From the NCBI GenBank assembly GCA_963930775.1, contig OZ005697.1, forward strand, positions 6,718,292 through 6,782,291: 64,000 bases of DNA, given 5' to 3'. Shown here in pieces: positions 12,301 to 24,193 of the stretch. The number at the start of each line of letters is the position of its first letter. Position 1 is the first letter of the stretch. This stretch comes from Cliona cf. orientalis. Taxonomy: Eukaryota; Porifera; Demospongiae; Clionaida; Clionaidae. The translations under genes were made by a program, and so were the position numbers. Under the pieces are notes generated by a model. The model was not told where the DNA came from. It was given only the letters and a program-made list of their open reading frames with translations, and made no database searches.

Positions 12301-14518
12301 TTATACGGACAAGTGGACATCAAATTTAAAGCTCTAAAGTTGAACTTTACATTGGACTAGTTTTTGTTGCCATAGCAATGACTAATTGATTGGCATTAAT
12401 TAGAGAGCACCTAAGGCCATACAAGTACTAATTAGTGTACTATTGTTCACCACATTATGGGACTGAAACTTAACTTAAACTTATAGAACTCACTGGAAGT
12501 GCTACAGCATGGGCAGATTTATTTAATTGTTTCATGCTTTCAATTGGTTGAAATAATCGTATTTTTCCATCAACTCCATAGTAAGCTCCCATCTCTTCAA
12601 AGCACTGTAACAACAGCGACATACAGGTTATCTATATGTGCCTATGGTACCAATTACAGGTTTACTTACTTGCACGCCATATTGGAGAGCTCCACTGGCT
12701 GGTGAAAGAGGAATGTCACTGTACGGGAGTATATTTGGAGTCTTCCACCCAACATTTTCATTCCAGTAACAACGTAGCATATGATCAGAGAAAATCTTTC
12801 TTTGGCCTGGACCAATCTCACTGATGGCATTATTATTTTTGTATTCTCCAATTTTAGGATGCTTTGTCATGACAATTTTCATATCCTGATGCTATTATAA
12901 TGATACTTATAAATAAAATCTTACATGAGTGCTCATCATAATATAAATCACAAATAGCTAGGATCTACCGTATTATGCATTAAGCATTGTCTGGTCCAGT
13001 CTGTTTTATTCCCAATCGTGATCAACTTTTTTCAGGTTCAGAAGTGTCATGAGTTGCAACTTAGGGTCAAATTGATAGAACTGTTACCTAGCCTATAGCT
13101 TGGAGCAAGGCTACTTAATAGGGGATACTTTCAAACTATTTTTCTTTTAAATATGAATGTATTGTTGACCATATAGAATGTCCTACATGCACATCTGCCA
13201 CTGCCTTCATGTCCAGGTATGACTATCAGTTTCTTTGCCATGATGCTAAGGGGAGCTGGAGAGGGGGGCTGGAGAGGGGGTCCAGAACTCAATGTCATGA
13301 TGACGCTATTTTTTTATAAAATTAATATAGTTTGGAAGTGCCTTATTAATTGCCAAAATGAAGCTGCCACGCCATAGTACCTTTGTGTCCTATTCTGTGT
13401 TGTTTCACCGATTGATCTATCGAAGTTAAACATTCGCTCGCCAGGCCATGCATGCCATGCCATTAATTTTACATTAATTTGGGGGAGGGGTGGGGAGTCA
13501 TATCACTAGGATCCCTAAATCGCTAGTATAACATGAGTCCCCTGGGAGGGGAGGGATATAGGCCTGTAGGGGGGCTAATATATATAACAGGGGGATATCG
13601 ATCCTACATGCATGTGCACCCAGGGTATAATTGCTATTAAAATTCATGATCAGGTTGATGATAGGATCTGCATGGTCACATGACTTTATGATCAAGATAC
13701 CACAAACAGCCTCATATCTCATGCAGATAATTCATATAATTATGCATGCACTTCGGTTATACACACCCCATCAACATGCAACCTTATACTCTTGGACTGA
13801 GTAGCTAGCTATAATAATATGATAATAGTGCTAGGCCTACATGTAGCATTGTATGCATTAATTTTATAGCATGTTCAACTATTACTATAGACAATGCTTC
13901 ATTATGAGCTGCCACATAAACTTTCAACAAATATCCTCTCTATATCACATATCCACCACCAAAGTTAAAATCAGTCATGCATACTAATGCATTGCTGCTA
14001 TAGTCGAGTTATTGTTACGAGTTCAAGCTAGCTCGGCGTATAGTATCCAATGCCAAGTTTATAGCTATAGCTTCTTCCAGGTAAACATCCGGACGCTTTT
14101 GATTACAGTTCCTCTTGTGATCTCTTAACCGTAGCCTTCAGAGTCTGAGCGAGCGCTCGTTACTGAGTAGCTATAGATCCGGCTATTGTGTGCTATAATA
14201 GCCGTGGCAAGGTAGTATATACAATCCGACAGCCCATTCATATCCGTAGAGTATTTAAGATACCCAGAGAGTAAAAATGTATGCATACATCTCGAGTCAG
14301 AACTCATGCCAGCAGAACTTACCCGAAATGCAGAACTGTATTTCATGATCCTAGTCTGTGGCTATACATTAAAATAATTATATGGACTGTACACTTCATG
14401 GGGTGAACGCCAGATATAAAATTAATATGTAACTCACCTTACTGTAACAATTATTCAGAAGGACTCGATCACATCGAATGAGCCGATACCATTGTGAGAA
14501 GAAGGTCGCACCAGACAT
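9333..14518 (-). CDS. BCAT paralogue lacking the catalytic lysine (BCAT-B)
   Basis: Twelve exons on the minus strand: 14438-14518, 12670-12885, 12494-12604, 11636-11755, 11403-11560, 11249-11336, 10877-10934, 10300-10388, 10162-10230, 9571-9642, 9434-9508, 9333-9380. They join in phase to 394 codons plus stop, starting MSGATFFSQWYRLIR, a basic, possibly mitochondrial presequence. Intron positions match BCAT-A, and there are no stops or frameshifts. Odd points against BCAT-A: the PLP-lysine block DTKLGG is [16 protein letters not shown] is [20 protein letters not shown] is CFEEMGAYYG; the PVGPYF loop is replaced by [13 protein letters not shown] is TEVGAMEN. Transamination by the usual mechanism is unlikely. 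The open frame argues for a selected pseudoenzyme or altered function, with a recent pseudogene the alternative. One donor (GTTTTA after 11249) is weak. Confidence 0.88.
12103..12444. mobile_element. Foldback element in a BCAT-B intron
   Basis: Two arms of roughly 130 bases (12103-12238 and 12305-12444) are near-perfect complements, starting AATAGTACACTAATTAGTAC, around a short loop. It lies in the intron between BCAT-B exons 3 and 4. There is no coding capacity. An RNA from either strand would fold into a long hairpin. Confidence 0.8.
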
Positions 14519-15479
14519 GGCGAGAAGTACAATATCAATAAGGAAGATTCACCCGTAAATGACTGATGCAAGTGATGGGAACGCGTATAGCTATTATATT
14601 AAATTATGTAGCAATCTTTCGTTCCAAGTATAGTGGAATTCCGTACACCTCCGCTAGTACTGGACGAAGTAAAGTGGGTGGGGGTGGTAGTTAAACAAGT
14701 ACTCACGAGAAAAACTGAGCGTCAAATGCATGCATACATGCTCATAGCCCTGCCCACAATCCATGACGCACGTAATGAATGTTGAATTGAAGAATATAGG
14801 CTTACGTTATCGGTCCTGAATAAAATAAAAAAAAGTCACAGTAGCATACATACGTACGTGACTCACAGTTGAAAATATCTTTGGTTCACAGAATTACAAG
14901 ACTAGCTATAGCTACGAGCTATGAACAAGCCCACAGAAAAAGACAAACGGAAATATCCTGGACTAATTGGTAAGTTTCAGCGAGATACACTATTAATATT
15001 TGCTCTACGGTAAGACTAGCCGAAAATTTCGGGCTATTTTAATAACAATGGGATCAGAAACAGAGAGGTCTATATGTCCTTCATCTATAACGCATTCAAA
15101 TGGTCTCCCCAACCATAACTATTTAATATAGGCCTATGGGCCATCCCATATATACAACGTAAAAGAATTCCATAATATATATAATATACAAAGAGCAAAT
15201 TTCTAGATATGAACCCGTGCCATGCCCGGAGATTAGCAATTTGTATGAAAGCTAACATATAGTGTGTCATACATAAAATGAAGGGCCGAGAGCCATAGTG
15301 GACTAAACCTGAATTAAATGTGGGGAATTGTCTAAAAAGCTCAGAAATGGACTAAAAATCATAGCTACATTGTACACTTAGTCTACCAAGCTGTCAAAAT
15401 TTTCAAAAAGTGAATTTTCTACAGTTCATGAAATGAATCAACAATTGTGGGTTAGCCCACTATGGCTCTTAATTTAATA
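14519..15479. other. No gene seen; upstream flank of BCAT-B
   Basis: Contains the presumed BCAT-B promoter region. No other exon, repeat with clear ends, or RNA gene is recognised. Confidence 0.45.
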
Positions 15480-17040
15480 TACCAATTAATTTCTTTTCCT
15501 GCTTAGTGTGTCATTTGCTTCTAAATAGAGACCAATTCATGGGAGCACTTGGGAGAATAATTTTTATATTGGCATGCACGCACACTTTTGACTTGATGCT
15601 GGGATTGTTGATTCACGCCTTTGAATTAGAGATATGTCCCTCCCATCCAAGCATGTTAGTATAGGGAAACCCTACATGTACATTTATAATGATTTTGAGA
15701 CATGTCTCATAGAATTGCAATACTAAGTAAATGGGCATGGCCACGCACACATGTAAATGTGATGACCTTTACTCAAATAATGAAGGGGTCAGTGGAAAAA
15801 GGGGATAAGTCATATTTTTGATAAAATGGAGTTTTGCATGCTGTTACTAAGGTCAACTCATCTACTATTCGCACGCAATGTTTTAAGCACGCACGCGCAA
15901 TCTTTTTGGGTGATCCGCAATAATTATTTGAACGCAAACTTTTCAAAATCGCGTAATGTTTACCCCCAGCGCGTTTATGCAAGTGACGACCATTTCCAAA
16001 TATTCGAAAACGAATTGAAAATCCTATAGCTTACAACACTGAAATACTGTGTGTGCAATGCTCTGTGTCTAAAACAGTGTTTAAAAAAATTTATTGCTCC
16101 AAAATAGAGATACAGGCAACAATGTATGTCCACACTTAAATGCCTGTTTTCTCAAAAGTAGCTACTAAAATATGACTTATCCCCTTTTTCCGCTGACCCC
16201 TTCATTATTGTTCAGGTGCATGGTACAACTTTACATACAGTAATGGGATGATTTCTGGACATTTTTTCTGCTTAGTTTGCCAGCTCGCTTGAAAATTAGC
16301 TACATACTAAGTAGGAAAAATTAAATAATATAGATATTTGACATAATTTCACGCAGGATCAAAATTGATGGCCGATTCACGCCCCTGAATTAAAGCTTGG
16401 TATTGAAGTTGCCCATGCTTTGTGTTGGAAGCCCTACATAATTCTACATTTGCAATGATTTACACCTAGGTACATAGAGACATGCCCTAATGTTTGTATG
16501 GGCATTTGCAATGTTTTATGCCCATGTGCTACATGAGCGAGCATGGCAACGTGCACATGTAAATGTGACAACCATTACCCAATTTGCTCAAACACTACGA
16601 CACACATTAATGGGCTTATATCTGGACATTTTTTCCTGCTTAACGCGTCGAAATAAAAAAAAAATTGGGAGCACTAGTCTTGAGAATGTAATTTTTGCAT
16701 AATGATGGTACGCAGAATGGGTCAACACTGGATATCTGATGACAAGGATTGTTGATTTAATTTACATCAAGTTTTTCCATAAATGTTCATATAGGGAATT
16801 TGCAATACTTACGCCCACATGCTATGTGAGTGGGCGTGGTTACGCACACGTACGTACCTTTACTCCATTTGCTCAATTACAATCAGCCTTCTTTTATCGT
16901 ACTAACTACACTGTAGGCTTATCCTCAGCTCTCAGCTTAGCAGTGTTGCTCACTGAAAAGCTTTTTCAAGTGCAGCTTGGAATGAATTTAGTCCTACTAA
17001 GTGATGATAATTTTTTTCCTCCTTAGTGTACCATGACAAT
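15480..17040. repeat. Cluster of diverged repeat units with a CCTGCTTAGTGTG-type core
   Basis: Several diverged units share the order: TTTTTTCCTGCTTAGTGTG, then GGGAGCACTTGGGAG, then a region with ATTCACGCC and a CCCAC(A/G)TGC(T/A) stretch. Starts are seen near 15495, 16260, 16630 and 17005. The same units recur at 43320-43925. Origin unknown; no coding frame explains them. Confidence 0.55.
15780..16205. mobile_element. 426-bp TIR element, TA target duplication
   Basis: Ends ATGAAGGGGTCAGTGGAAAA and its complement pair over about 41 bases with one mismatch, flanked by TA at 15778-15779 and 16206-16207. It is inserted in the repeat cluster. No transposase. Confidence 0.75.
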
Positions 17041-17266
17041 GATGCCCAATTACTTTAGACCTTGTGCAGGATGAAAATCAATTGCTATGGCCAATAGGTA
17101 CGCTATATGAGTATAAGGATGCAGTTAGTCATCCTGTGCAAAAATTGAATTTTGCTTCACATGCATGCACACTCTCCACCACACTGTGGTCAGTAAAATC
17201 ACTCGTACACGCATACTGTAACAATGATAAGGTAAAGTAAAACAATTAGACGTGGCCTAAACTGTA

Positions 17267-17296
17267 GATGGATAGATAGATAGATAGATAGATAGA
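17267..17296. repeat. (GATA)n microsatellite
   Basis: About seven GATA units in tandem with GATG at each end. Confidence 0.85.
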
Positions 17297-17800
17297 TGGG
17301 CAGAATATCAAAGAGAGATAGAATAATTCGTATGTATTAAAATGCTCCTGACACCAGAATTTGATTGGCCTGTTGTAAATTAATAATTGCCGCAAGATAG
17401 CTGGAGGATTATAATAATGTGACCACAATTATAATTCAACAAAATCAGAATTATAGTCCTTGCATGCTGAATTAATAATATCAGTGTGACGCACTAGGAA
17501 TAGCATCTGACATATCAAATGTCCATCCATCCTTAAATGGATGGGTAGCTACCTGGAAAAAAGTTGACACTCAGAAGTTCAACCTAGGATTGACCTCAAA
17601 CTAGGACTTTGAGAAGATACAGTATCCATAAATTTTAATAAGAGTGATCATATAATGTTTTCCTTGAGCAGGTTGACACTGAAAGCAAAATTAACGTTAC
17701 AGATCATGTGATATCTTGCTTTCATCCATAATTCTGTAATTTGAAAGCTATTTTGGGCAGAATAATATCTACTGCCACTATTGTAATAATAATTATGTAG

Positions 17801-18645
17801 ATCCACTCAAAACGGATGACACACCATTGCATGTGCACTCACACACAGCTTTAGGCAGTGGTCTTGCCTATGGTGTAACTACCGTGATAGTTGGCCATCC
17901 AATTGACACAATAAAGAATAAGATGCAAGCTCAGGAAGGATATGAAGCAAAGGATGCAGTGAGAACAATAATCACCACCTTACGGACCCAAGGCGTATTT
18001 GGTCTTTACCGTGGAGCACTTCCTCAGTTTATTGGCTCAATGTGCTTCCGATCTGCACAATTTGGTGCCTACCATGGGGCATACAATAGCCGTTTCATGG
18101 ATAATTCCTTTGGTCGATATGAACTACCATTCACTGGTGGTCTTCAGGTGCGAGTTGTAATCTCTGGTGTTGTTTCTGGGTTATCTCGAGGTGCTCTCGA
18201 GACTCCAATAGATTATTGGAAGATTCGCAGGCAGGTGGTAAAGGAGTGGCGTGTACGAGAAATATCTGGTCTAAAGGTGACCATGCTGAGTCGAATGATT
18301 CTGCTTCCGACTTTCTTTATCTATCTAGAGAAAGCTCGTCCTTATAAAAGTACCTTGTTTGGAGAGAGTCCACTTGGAACGTTTATCTTCACTGGATTTT
18401 GTGCCACAGCTGCCTGGTGGACTATATGGCCCCTTGAATACATGAAGTCTCAAATACAGGCTGGTTATGGAGACAACAATCAGACATTGCGTCAAAGAAT
18501 TAGTGGAATAATGAGAGAAAGGGGAGGATTTTTGGCACTCTATCGAGGACTTGGACCAGGAAGCATTAGAAGTTTCTTTGCCAACGGTCTTAGTATGGTC
18601 GCTTATAAATGGGCAGAGAAAAGACTAAGCGAATTAGTTAATTAA
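17801..18645 (+). CDS. Mitochondrial carrier family (SLC25) protein
   Basis: A single open exon encodes three carrier repeats of an inner-mitochondrial-membrane solute exchanger. The signature P-x-(D/E)-x-x-(K/R) occurs three times: HPIDTIKNKMQ, ETPIDYWKIRRQ and WPLEYMKSQIQ, spaced about 100 residues apart. Each is followed by the second half-motif: GLYRGALPQFIGS, a degraded GLKVTMLSRM, and ALYRGLGPGSIRS. Length, about 280 residues, suits the family. The frame has no ATG before the first repeat; a possible acceptor (TTATGTAG, ending 17800) suggests a short upstream start exon that I could not locate. The substrate cannot be called from sequence. Overall shape resembles the amino-acid/carnitine branch, a weak inference. 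It ends in TAA at 18643-18645. Confidence 0.85.
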
Positions 18646-19191
18646 CCGAGTTAAACTCATTATCAAATTGTATTGTTTGTTGTATTAATCTGAAGGTAAC
18701 TAACAGAAGCTGTTATTATACTAGTTTTATTAGCCAGCATTATTATTACTTTACTATTATTATTATACTAATGAATTGAATGTCTTCTTTAATAATGAAT
18801 ACACTGGAGTGCAGAACCCTTGCCGCCCATTCATAGCCATTAGCTTGTGGGCTATCAGCTCAGGATTTGGGGGGAAGGGGTCACCCACAGCTCTGAGTAA
18901 AATCATGACATTGTATATATATGCTTCTGTAGTGCACTATAGCTAAGTGCATAATACACATAAGGTTACTGATGTATCATACATGTGCACATGTAATGAG
19001 TTACTAGTTATGGTATGTAACTACCCTAACTTATCACCAGAGCAGTACTCACCATAAGATTAGAGTAAGTAGAATCACTGAATGCTGCATTTTTGAATAA
19101 CTTCAAGGTAATTGTATTACGTAGTTGCATGCTTTTCCTCGCGTTAACCTGAGGCTGAACTTGTAATACAAGTAACATCACAAATCAATGA
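18646..19191. other. No gene seen
   Basis: Downstream flank of the carrier gene, AT-rich at first, then unremarkable. No repeat boundaries recognised. Confidence 0.4.
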
Positions 19192-19560
19192 TTATGCATT
19201 GCAAATTGCATGCCACCCAGTGTTATTAATCAGTGCCTCATTGATATTACTGTGCTTTGTTAGCTGTAATTCATTGCCACCTATAGACATCACTCCAACT
19301 TGGTACTGCTTCAGGTTAACTCCCTTAATACAATCATCCATACGCAGTGTCACCAAACTTGTTGAGTTTGTGACTTGATTCAATGTTCACCAGTCCACTA
19401 GAGATGAGCTGAGAGATTAACAGAGCCAGATCTGATGTCGGGGAACTGTACAACTGATGAACCATTCATGTTCACTCTCCAGGTAATGATAACCCCTGGT
19501 GATGTATGATGATACCCAAGAGTTGGTGGTGGACTACCATCACGTTGGAAGGGACTTTAG
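19192..19560 (-). pseudogene. Decayed FN3-like plus Ig-like exon remnants
   Basis: Minus-strand reading gives a FN3-like stretch (TNSTSLVTLRMDDCIKGV ... YQVGVMSIGGNE) below 19383. An Ig-like stretch above it contains ITWRVN, NGSSVVQFPDI and, in another frame, FAKVPSN. The Ig part needs a frame change to read through. Related Ig remnants lie at 21414-21700 and 21880-22135, so this is debris of a cell-surface Ig/FN3 gene and not a working locus. Confidence 0.55.
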
Positions 19561-20224
19561 CAAATTGGCTTATCTGCCAAAGAGAAAGTGAAACAAATGC
19601 AATACATCTGAAGCTTATTGTACTCCTGCTCTTCTACCACAGTGAAACTGAATAAATATACTCAGAGATAATGTTTAACTAGTATATACTGATTTAGGTC
19701 ACAATTGTCAGCATGCAACCATGAATTCAGGCACACACTCTAGATGATCAATCATCATCCTTATTGTTACTTGATTGAGGTAAACACTTACAACTTGATC
19801 ATAACAATATCCTAATCATGTACTAGTTTAGAACATGGCCGGGAATTATTATGTTTTTGAATTATAATACCTATAAAAAACATAGGCTGGGTTATCTTTC
19901 ATGATTACTTTTTTTGTAAGGGTGTTATTGCTAAAGGCACACATAACAGATATAAATAGCAGCAAGTTGAACAAACTCAGGTCACACTCTATTAGTGGCA
20001 CATGGTGGACCTGGTGGTGGTTATATTATTTGGTTCTCTGCAATTGTTCAAACTTTATGCACAATTCAAACAGTTACATATCAACGAACCTTGGTCAGTG
20101 CTGGCAGGATCACAGCTAGTACATGTGGTTGGTGAGGTTGCCTTGGAAATAATATATAGCACGCTCTCCAAAGAATGGTCTAACTGGACATAATCAGCAA
20201 TGATATTGTTAATTATTATTAGTA

Positions 20225-20605
20225 GCTGCAAACTAATCAAAGAATAGCTGTACTATCATACTAGTCTTGCTATCAATGGAACTTAGTCTTATGATACCGG
20301 AAGCTATCTTGTTTATGCAGACAATTAAGATTTTTGTCTTTCAGGGTGAAGAAAATTGAATAGCTCTGGTCCGGGGATCACTTATATATCACGTGAAATC
20401 ATAACCACCATTGGTAAGGGTCACTATTACAAAAAGCACCTCACATGCTATTAGTGGTACTATAAGGAATTCCTTACCCATAGTGCCATTAGTATGAAAT
20501 TACTGTTTGTCATAACTCCTTGTCTGTACCCATACATTGTATACAGGATTTTGATGCTTTAGTTGGGTAAACCCTTTACCAGTTTTTAATCTTAAATTTC
20601 GTACG
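20225..20605. repeat. Segmental duplication, copy 1 (paired with 22185-22960)
   Basis: Shares AGAATAGCTGTACTATCATA, GGTAAGGGTCACTATTACAA and AGTTGGGTAAACCCTTTACC in the same order with 22185-22960. Together with the Ig remnants the duplicated block spans about 2 kb. Confidence 0.8.
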
Positions 20606-21409
20606 TGTGTACAATTCAGTGCCTCCAAGTATACGGATTTATCAGTATTTCTACTGAATTCTGACCATAAATACTGATAAAATTTCAAAAATACTGAAAA
20701 CTGGGAGAATTTAGTACATATATCATATATGGAGCTCTTTGTAAAATACTGAAAATGCATGCAAAATACTGAAAAATGGGAAGATTTATACTGAAAGACA
20801 GGAGAACAGCTTGGAGGCACTGGTACATGGGTGAAAGCCATGGCACACTGGTTGATTATACTGGGTTCTCTCCATGACTATATCCTCTTAATTTGGTTTT
20901 ATCTTTTTATAATTATTATACCCTCATTGTGATCTTTATACCTCTCATATCAGATTCTGTGTCAAGTGTAGTTAATTAATGTGTCATGATCATGTCCATC
21001 CTAGAAGTTACAGAAAGGAGATTTAGTAAATAGCCACCTCTAGATGATTAAATGCCCAGTGAAAATGTTACAAACTAGAGGGGATTTAGACTGCAAATTT
21101 TTAATGTGTCCACCATTATACACAAAGAGAGTTCCAATCAACAGTATATGAATGGAAACACCATTGGATCCTGGAGTACTAGTGGTAGAGATATTCTGAA
21201 AGTTAGCTGTATACAATATTTAATCTCCAACCAATTGCATCAGCAAGTGAATGCATGCATGTTGACACTGAAAAGTAGCAGTTCCTTGTTCCACAGCCAC
21301 AGTCAGTGGAGAGGGAACCAAATCAAAACTTGTTAGAATTATGCATAATTAGCTATTATAATAATTATTATTTTTTAATATGCATGTGGTCGTGAACAAT
21401 ATATGGTGG
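20606..21409. other. No gene seen
   Basis: Contains a run of ATACTGA(A/T)AA-type short repeats at 20640-20800. No coding exon supported. Confidence 0.4.
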
Positions 21410-21413
21410 CTAC

Positions 21414-21700
21414 AGGTGTCCTTTCATTTGCATGGAGATCCATCCAGGAAGAAAGCCAGGCACACAACCTCTGTTCCATTGTACTGTAGGTTCAGCTGGG
21501 ATGGTCAGTGTGTACACTATGTTACCATTCTCATTGACAAAGACAAGTCTGATGTCAGGGAGCTGTACAACTGATGGTCCATTCACTAGCCAAGTAATGG
21601 TTGCCTCTGATGATGCATGACGACATCTGAATACCACCTGTTCCATGCTCCCCAAGTTGATTGTCTCATTGGAAGGTACTTCAGCAAAACCTAGAATCAC
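21414..21700 (-). pseudogene. Ig-like domain exon with a 1-base frameshift
   Basis: Reads FAEVPSN, VVFRCRHASSEATITWLVNG and LTIPAEP: the Ig B-strand Cys and C-strand Trp are present. The expected Q-Y-N-G-T ... V-C-L-A F-strand continues only after shifting frame, because AACCTACAGTACAATGG carries one extra base relative to AACCACAGTACAATGG in the sister copy at 21880-22135. A TGA also appears in the shifted frame. Best read as a dead exon. Confidence 0.7.
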
Positions 21701-21879
21701 AGTAACTGTTGATTATCTTGCCCACATAAATTTGAATGTAAATTTTCCTTTAATCAATGTTAATTTTGTGTAAATGTATTCTAATGAACTAGCTGGTAGT
21801 GTATTTAAATCTTTCCATGATCAATAACTTACTATTATAGGGTTCAGTCGTGCATATGGATACTAACCTGTATAAGTAA

Positions 21880-22135
21880 GCAATAAAATTATGGTGGCTA
21901 ATGGAGTCCTTTCATTAGGAGATCCCTCTAGAAAGACTGCCAGGCACACAACCACCGTTCCATTGTACTGTGGTTCAGCTGGGATAGTCAGTGTGTACAC
22001 TAGCTATGTTACCCTTCTCCAGCTCTGATGTTGGGGAACTGTCGAACTAGTGAATCATTCATGATCACTAGCCAACCAATGATAGCCTCTGATGAGATGT
22101 GACAACACCTAAGAGGAGGTGGTGGTTGAGTTCCC
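21880..22135 (-). pseudogene. Second Ig-like domain remnant
   Basis: The minus strand gives PAEPQYNGTVVVCLAVFLEG at the F-G end of an Ig fold and SLVIMNDSLV-like sequence further up. The upstream half has frame breaks. Paralogous to the exon at 21414-21700. Confidence 0.55.
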
Positions 22136-22265
22136 AACACATAATTTGATACAAACAACAGTCATTGGAACAAACTTATTAGCGGCTGCAAACTAATCTA
22201 AGAATAGCTGTACTATCATACTAGTCTTGCTGTCAATGAAACTTATGATATAGCTATCTTGTTTA

Positions 22266-22292
22266 TGCACTTATCAATGTATTGCCCCACCT

Positions 22293-22329
<37 letters not shown>

Positions 22330-22550
22330 ACTGGCAATAGGTGGGGATTTGATCGCATTTGACCATAAAACATGCCCCAGATCAGGGGAATTTGATCAAT
22401 ATTTATGGCTAGTAGGGGGGAATATATAGTCCTAAGGGGGGCATTTGATCCTAGCATTCGCCCCAGGGGAGAGGCAATTGATTTCATACAGGTCAAATCC
22501 CCCACCCTTGCCCGTGGGGTGGTACCTGGGGCAATACATTGATAGGTGCA
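22266..22550. mobile_element. TIR element with C34 tract, copy 1
   Basis: Ends TGCACTTATCAATGTATTGC and GCAATACATTGATAGGTGCA are complementary. Inside are a C homopolymer (about 22296-22329) and GGGG/CCCC-rich blocks such as GATTTGATC and CCCGTGGGGTGGTACC. A second copy lies at about 55700-55992. Confidence 0.8.
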
Positions 22551-22809
22551 TTATGCAGACAAGATTATTGTCTTTCAGGGTCAAAAAATTGAACCACTGC
22601 ACATTACCATATCCACATCCACCTCACATAGGCTACTCATGCAGCTGGAGAGAGCAAACTACAATAGCTCAGGATCATTTATCATGACCAGCTAGTGTTA
22701 TCACGTCCAATCGTAGCCACCGTTGGTAAGGGTCACTATTACAAAAAGTGCCGCACAAGTTATGTGATACTAATAAAGAATTCCTTACCTGTAGTGCCAT
22801 TAGTATCAA

Positions 22810-22913
22810 AATTACCGTTCGACATAACTCCTTGCCTGTACCTATACCATTATACCATATTCATTAATGAATATGGTATAGGTACAGGCAAGGAGTTATG
22901 TCGAACGGTAATT
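22810..22913. repeat. Near-perfect 104-bp palindrome
   Basis: AATTACCGTTCGACATAACT (22810) and its exact complement ending at 22913 form 40-base arms, and the loop is itself palindromic (ATTCATTAATGAAT). The sister segment near 20491-20530 has only the left arm, so the right arm is an inverted duplication made in this copy. Confidence 0.9.
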
Positions 22914-22960
22914 GGATATTTGATACTTCAGTTGGGTAAACCCTTTACCAGTTTTGAATC

Positions 22961-23499
22961 TTATACATGCAAATGGGCAAAAGCCATGGCCATGGCTCAC
23001 TGATTATGAGGTCCCACCAATACCCTTGATCCTATAGACCATATTAAATGTAATATGACTTCAGTTGTATGGTATAATAGTTTTAGCATATTCAGGAGCA
23101 TATTATATTATGTAAATCATGCATGATGTAAGTTCATCACTCTTTTCTGATCATAACATAATATGCTGGGTTCTCCTCCATGACTAGCTACACCCTCTTA
23201 ATTTGGTTGTATGCATATGCTTCATGTGTTCATTATTATCCTTTCATCTTTCTATAATTATACCCTCGTCGTGTTCTTTCTTATCAAATTCTCTGCTGAG
23301 TGTAGTCAGTTATCATCTGATCATAATATTCAGCATCCCTTACACTTTAGCTGCATACGCACGCATATTTAATTTATTGATATGATGATTGTCACAAGTA
23401 CAACAGACTGCATAATAATAATTATTAAATTTTTCTTAATAAAATTTTTGCTAATCATCAGGAAAATCTGCAATAGTAGTTTTAGTCTATGAAAGAATT
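22961..23499. other. No gene seen
   Basis: AT-rich spacer between the duplicated block and the next TIR element. No coding frame supported. Confidence 0.4.
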
Positions 23500-23976
23500 A
23501 ACTCGAGAGTAGGCTTTGGCAAATTATTCCCCAAAAATCACCTATTATTCTATTCTTTTATTCTCTGATATTGAGCCCATTATTCTTTCAAATTAAAGGT
23601 AGCCCATTATTCTCAAATTATTATTCTCCACTCGGAACACATTGTGTGCAAGATCCAGCCAGTATTAAGCTGCGTGCAGTATAAAAATGATGTAAAGTTT
23701 CTCATCTAGATATATATAGACTTGTTTCGGTAATGTATTAGCTACCTGATGATACAGTGATGAACTCACTCCTTACTAGAACTGTCCTCTTAGCATTTGT
23801 ATTTCCATTTTGCTGTAATGATACAACTCCAGATTGTAATTTTCCAACAAAGGAGGTGTCACAATGCAATTATTTCTGAAAGCTGTGCCTATTATCAAAT
23901 TATTCTCCAAAGCTAGAGGACACCTATTATTCTCAAATTATTCCTAGAATAATTTGCCAAAGCCTACTCGAGAGTT
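23500..23976. mobile_element. 477-bp TIR element
   Basis: AACTCGAGAGTAGGCTTTGG at 23500 and its complement at 23957-23976 form about 30-bp inverted ends; inside, CCTATTATTCT and related ATTATTCTC units repeat. Target duplication is not clear. No coding capacity. Confidence 0.7.
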
Positions 23977-24193
23977 CATTGCGAAGCAGCATAGTGTGAT
24001 CTTGACACTTGGAGGACTCAAGCAAACTAGAATTCAGATGCACAACATCATCCTAAGAAACTACCATGCAATGAGATACCAAGTACTTTAGGTCCTACCA
24101 TGTGTATGTGTTCCACACAGATGGTCAGCCTGGCCGGTTATGTAATCGGACGCCCGTTATACAACCCCTGCTTTTGTGAATTATTGAGCCTTC

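Larger units (their letters stand above)
22185..22960. repeat. Segmental duplication, copy 2
   Basis: Partner of 20225-20605, enlarged by the C-tract TIR element at 22266-22550 and by the palindrome at 22810-22913. Confidence 0.8.

Noticed and set aside
14125..14346. Minus-strand open frame in the first intron of BCAT-B
   Set aside because: Not needed to join exon 1 to exon 2, which fit in phase directly; no similarity to BCAT.
17827..18645. Start of the carrier at the TTG at 17827
   Set aside because: Non-ATG start in an animal nuclear gene is unlikely. An acceptor at 17799-17800 suggests an upstream exon instead.
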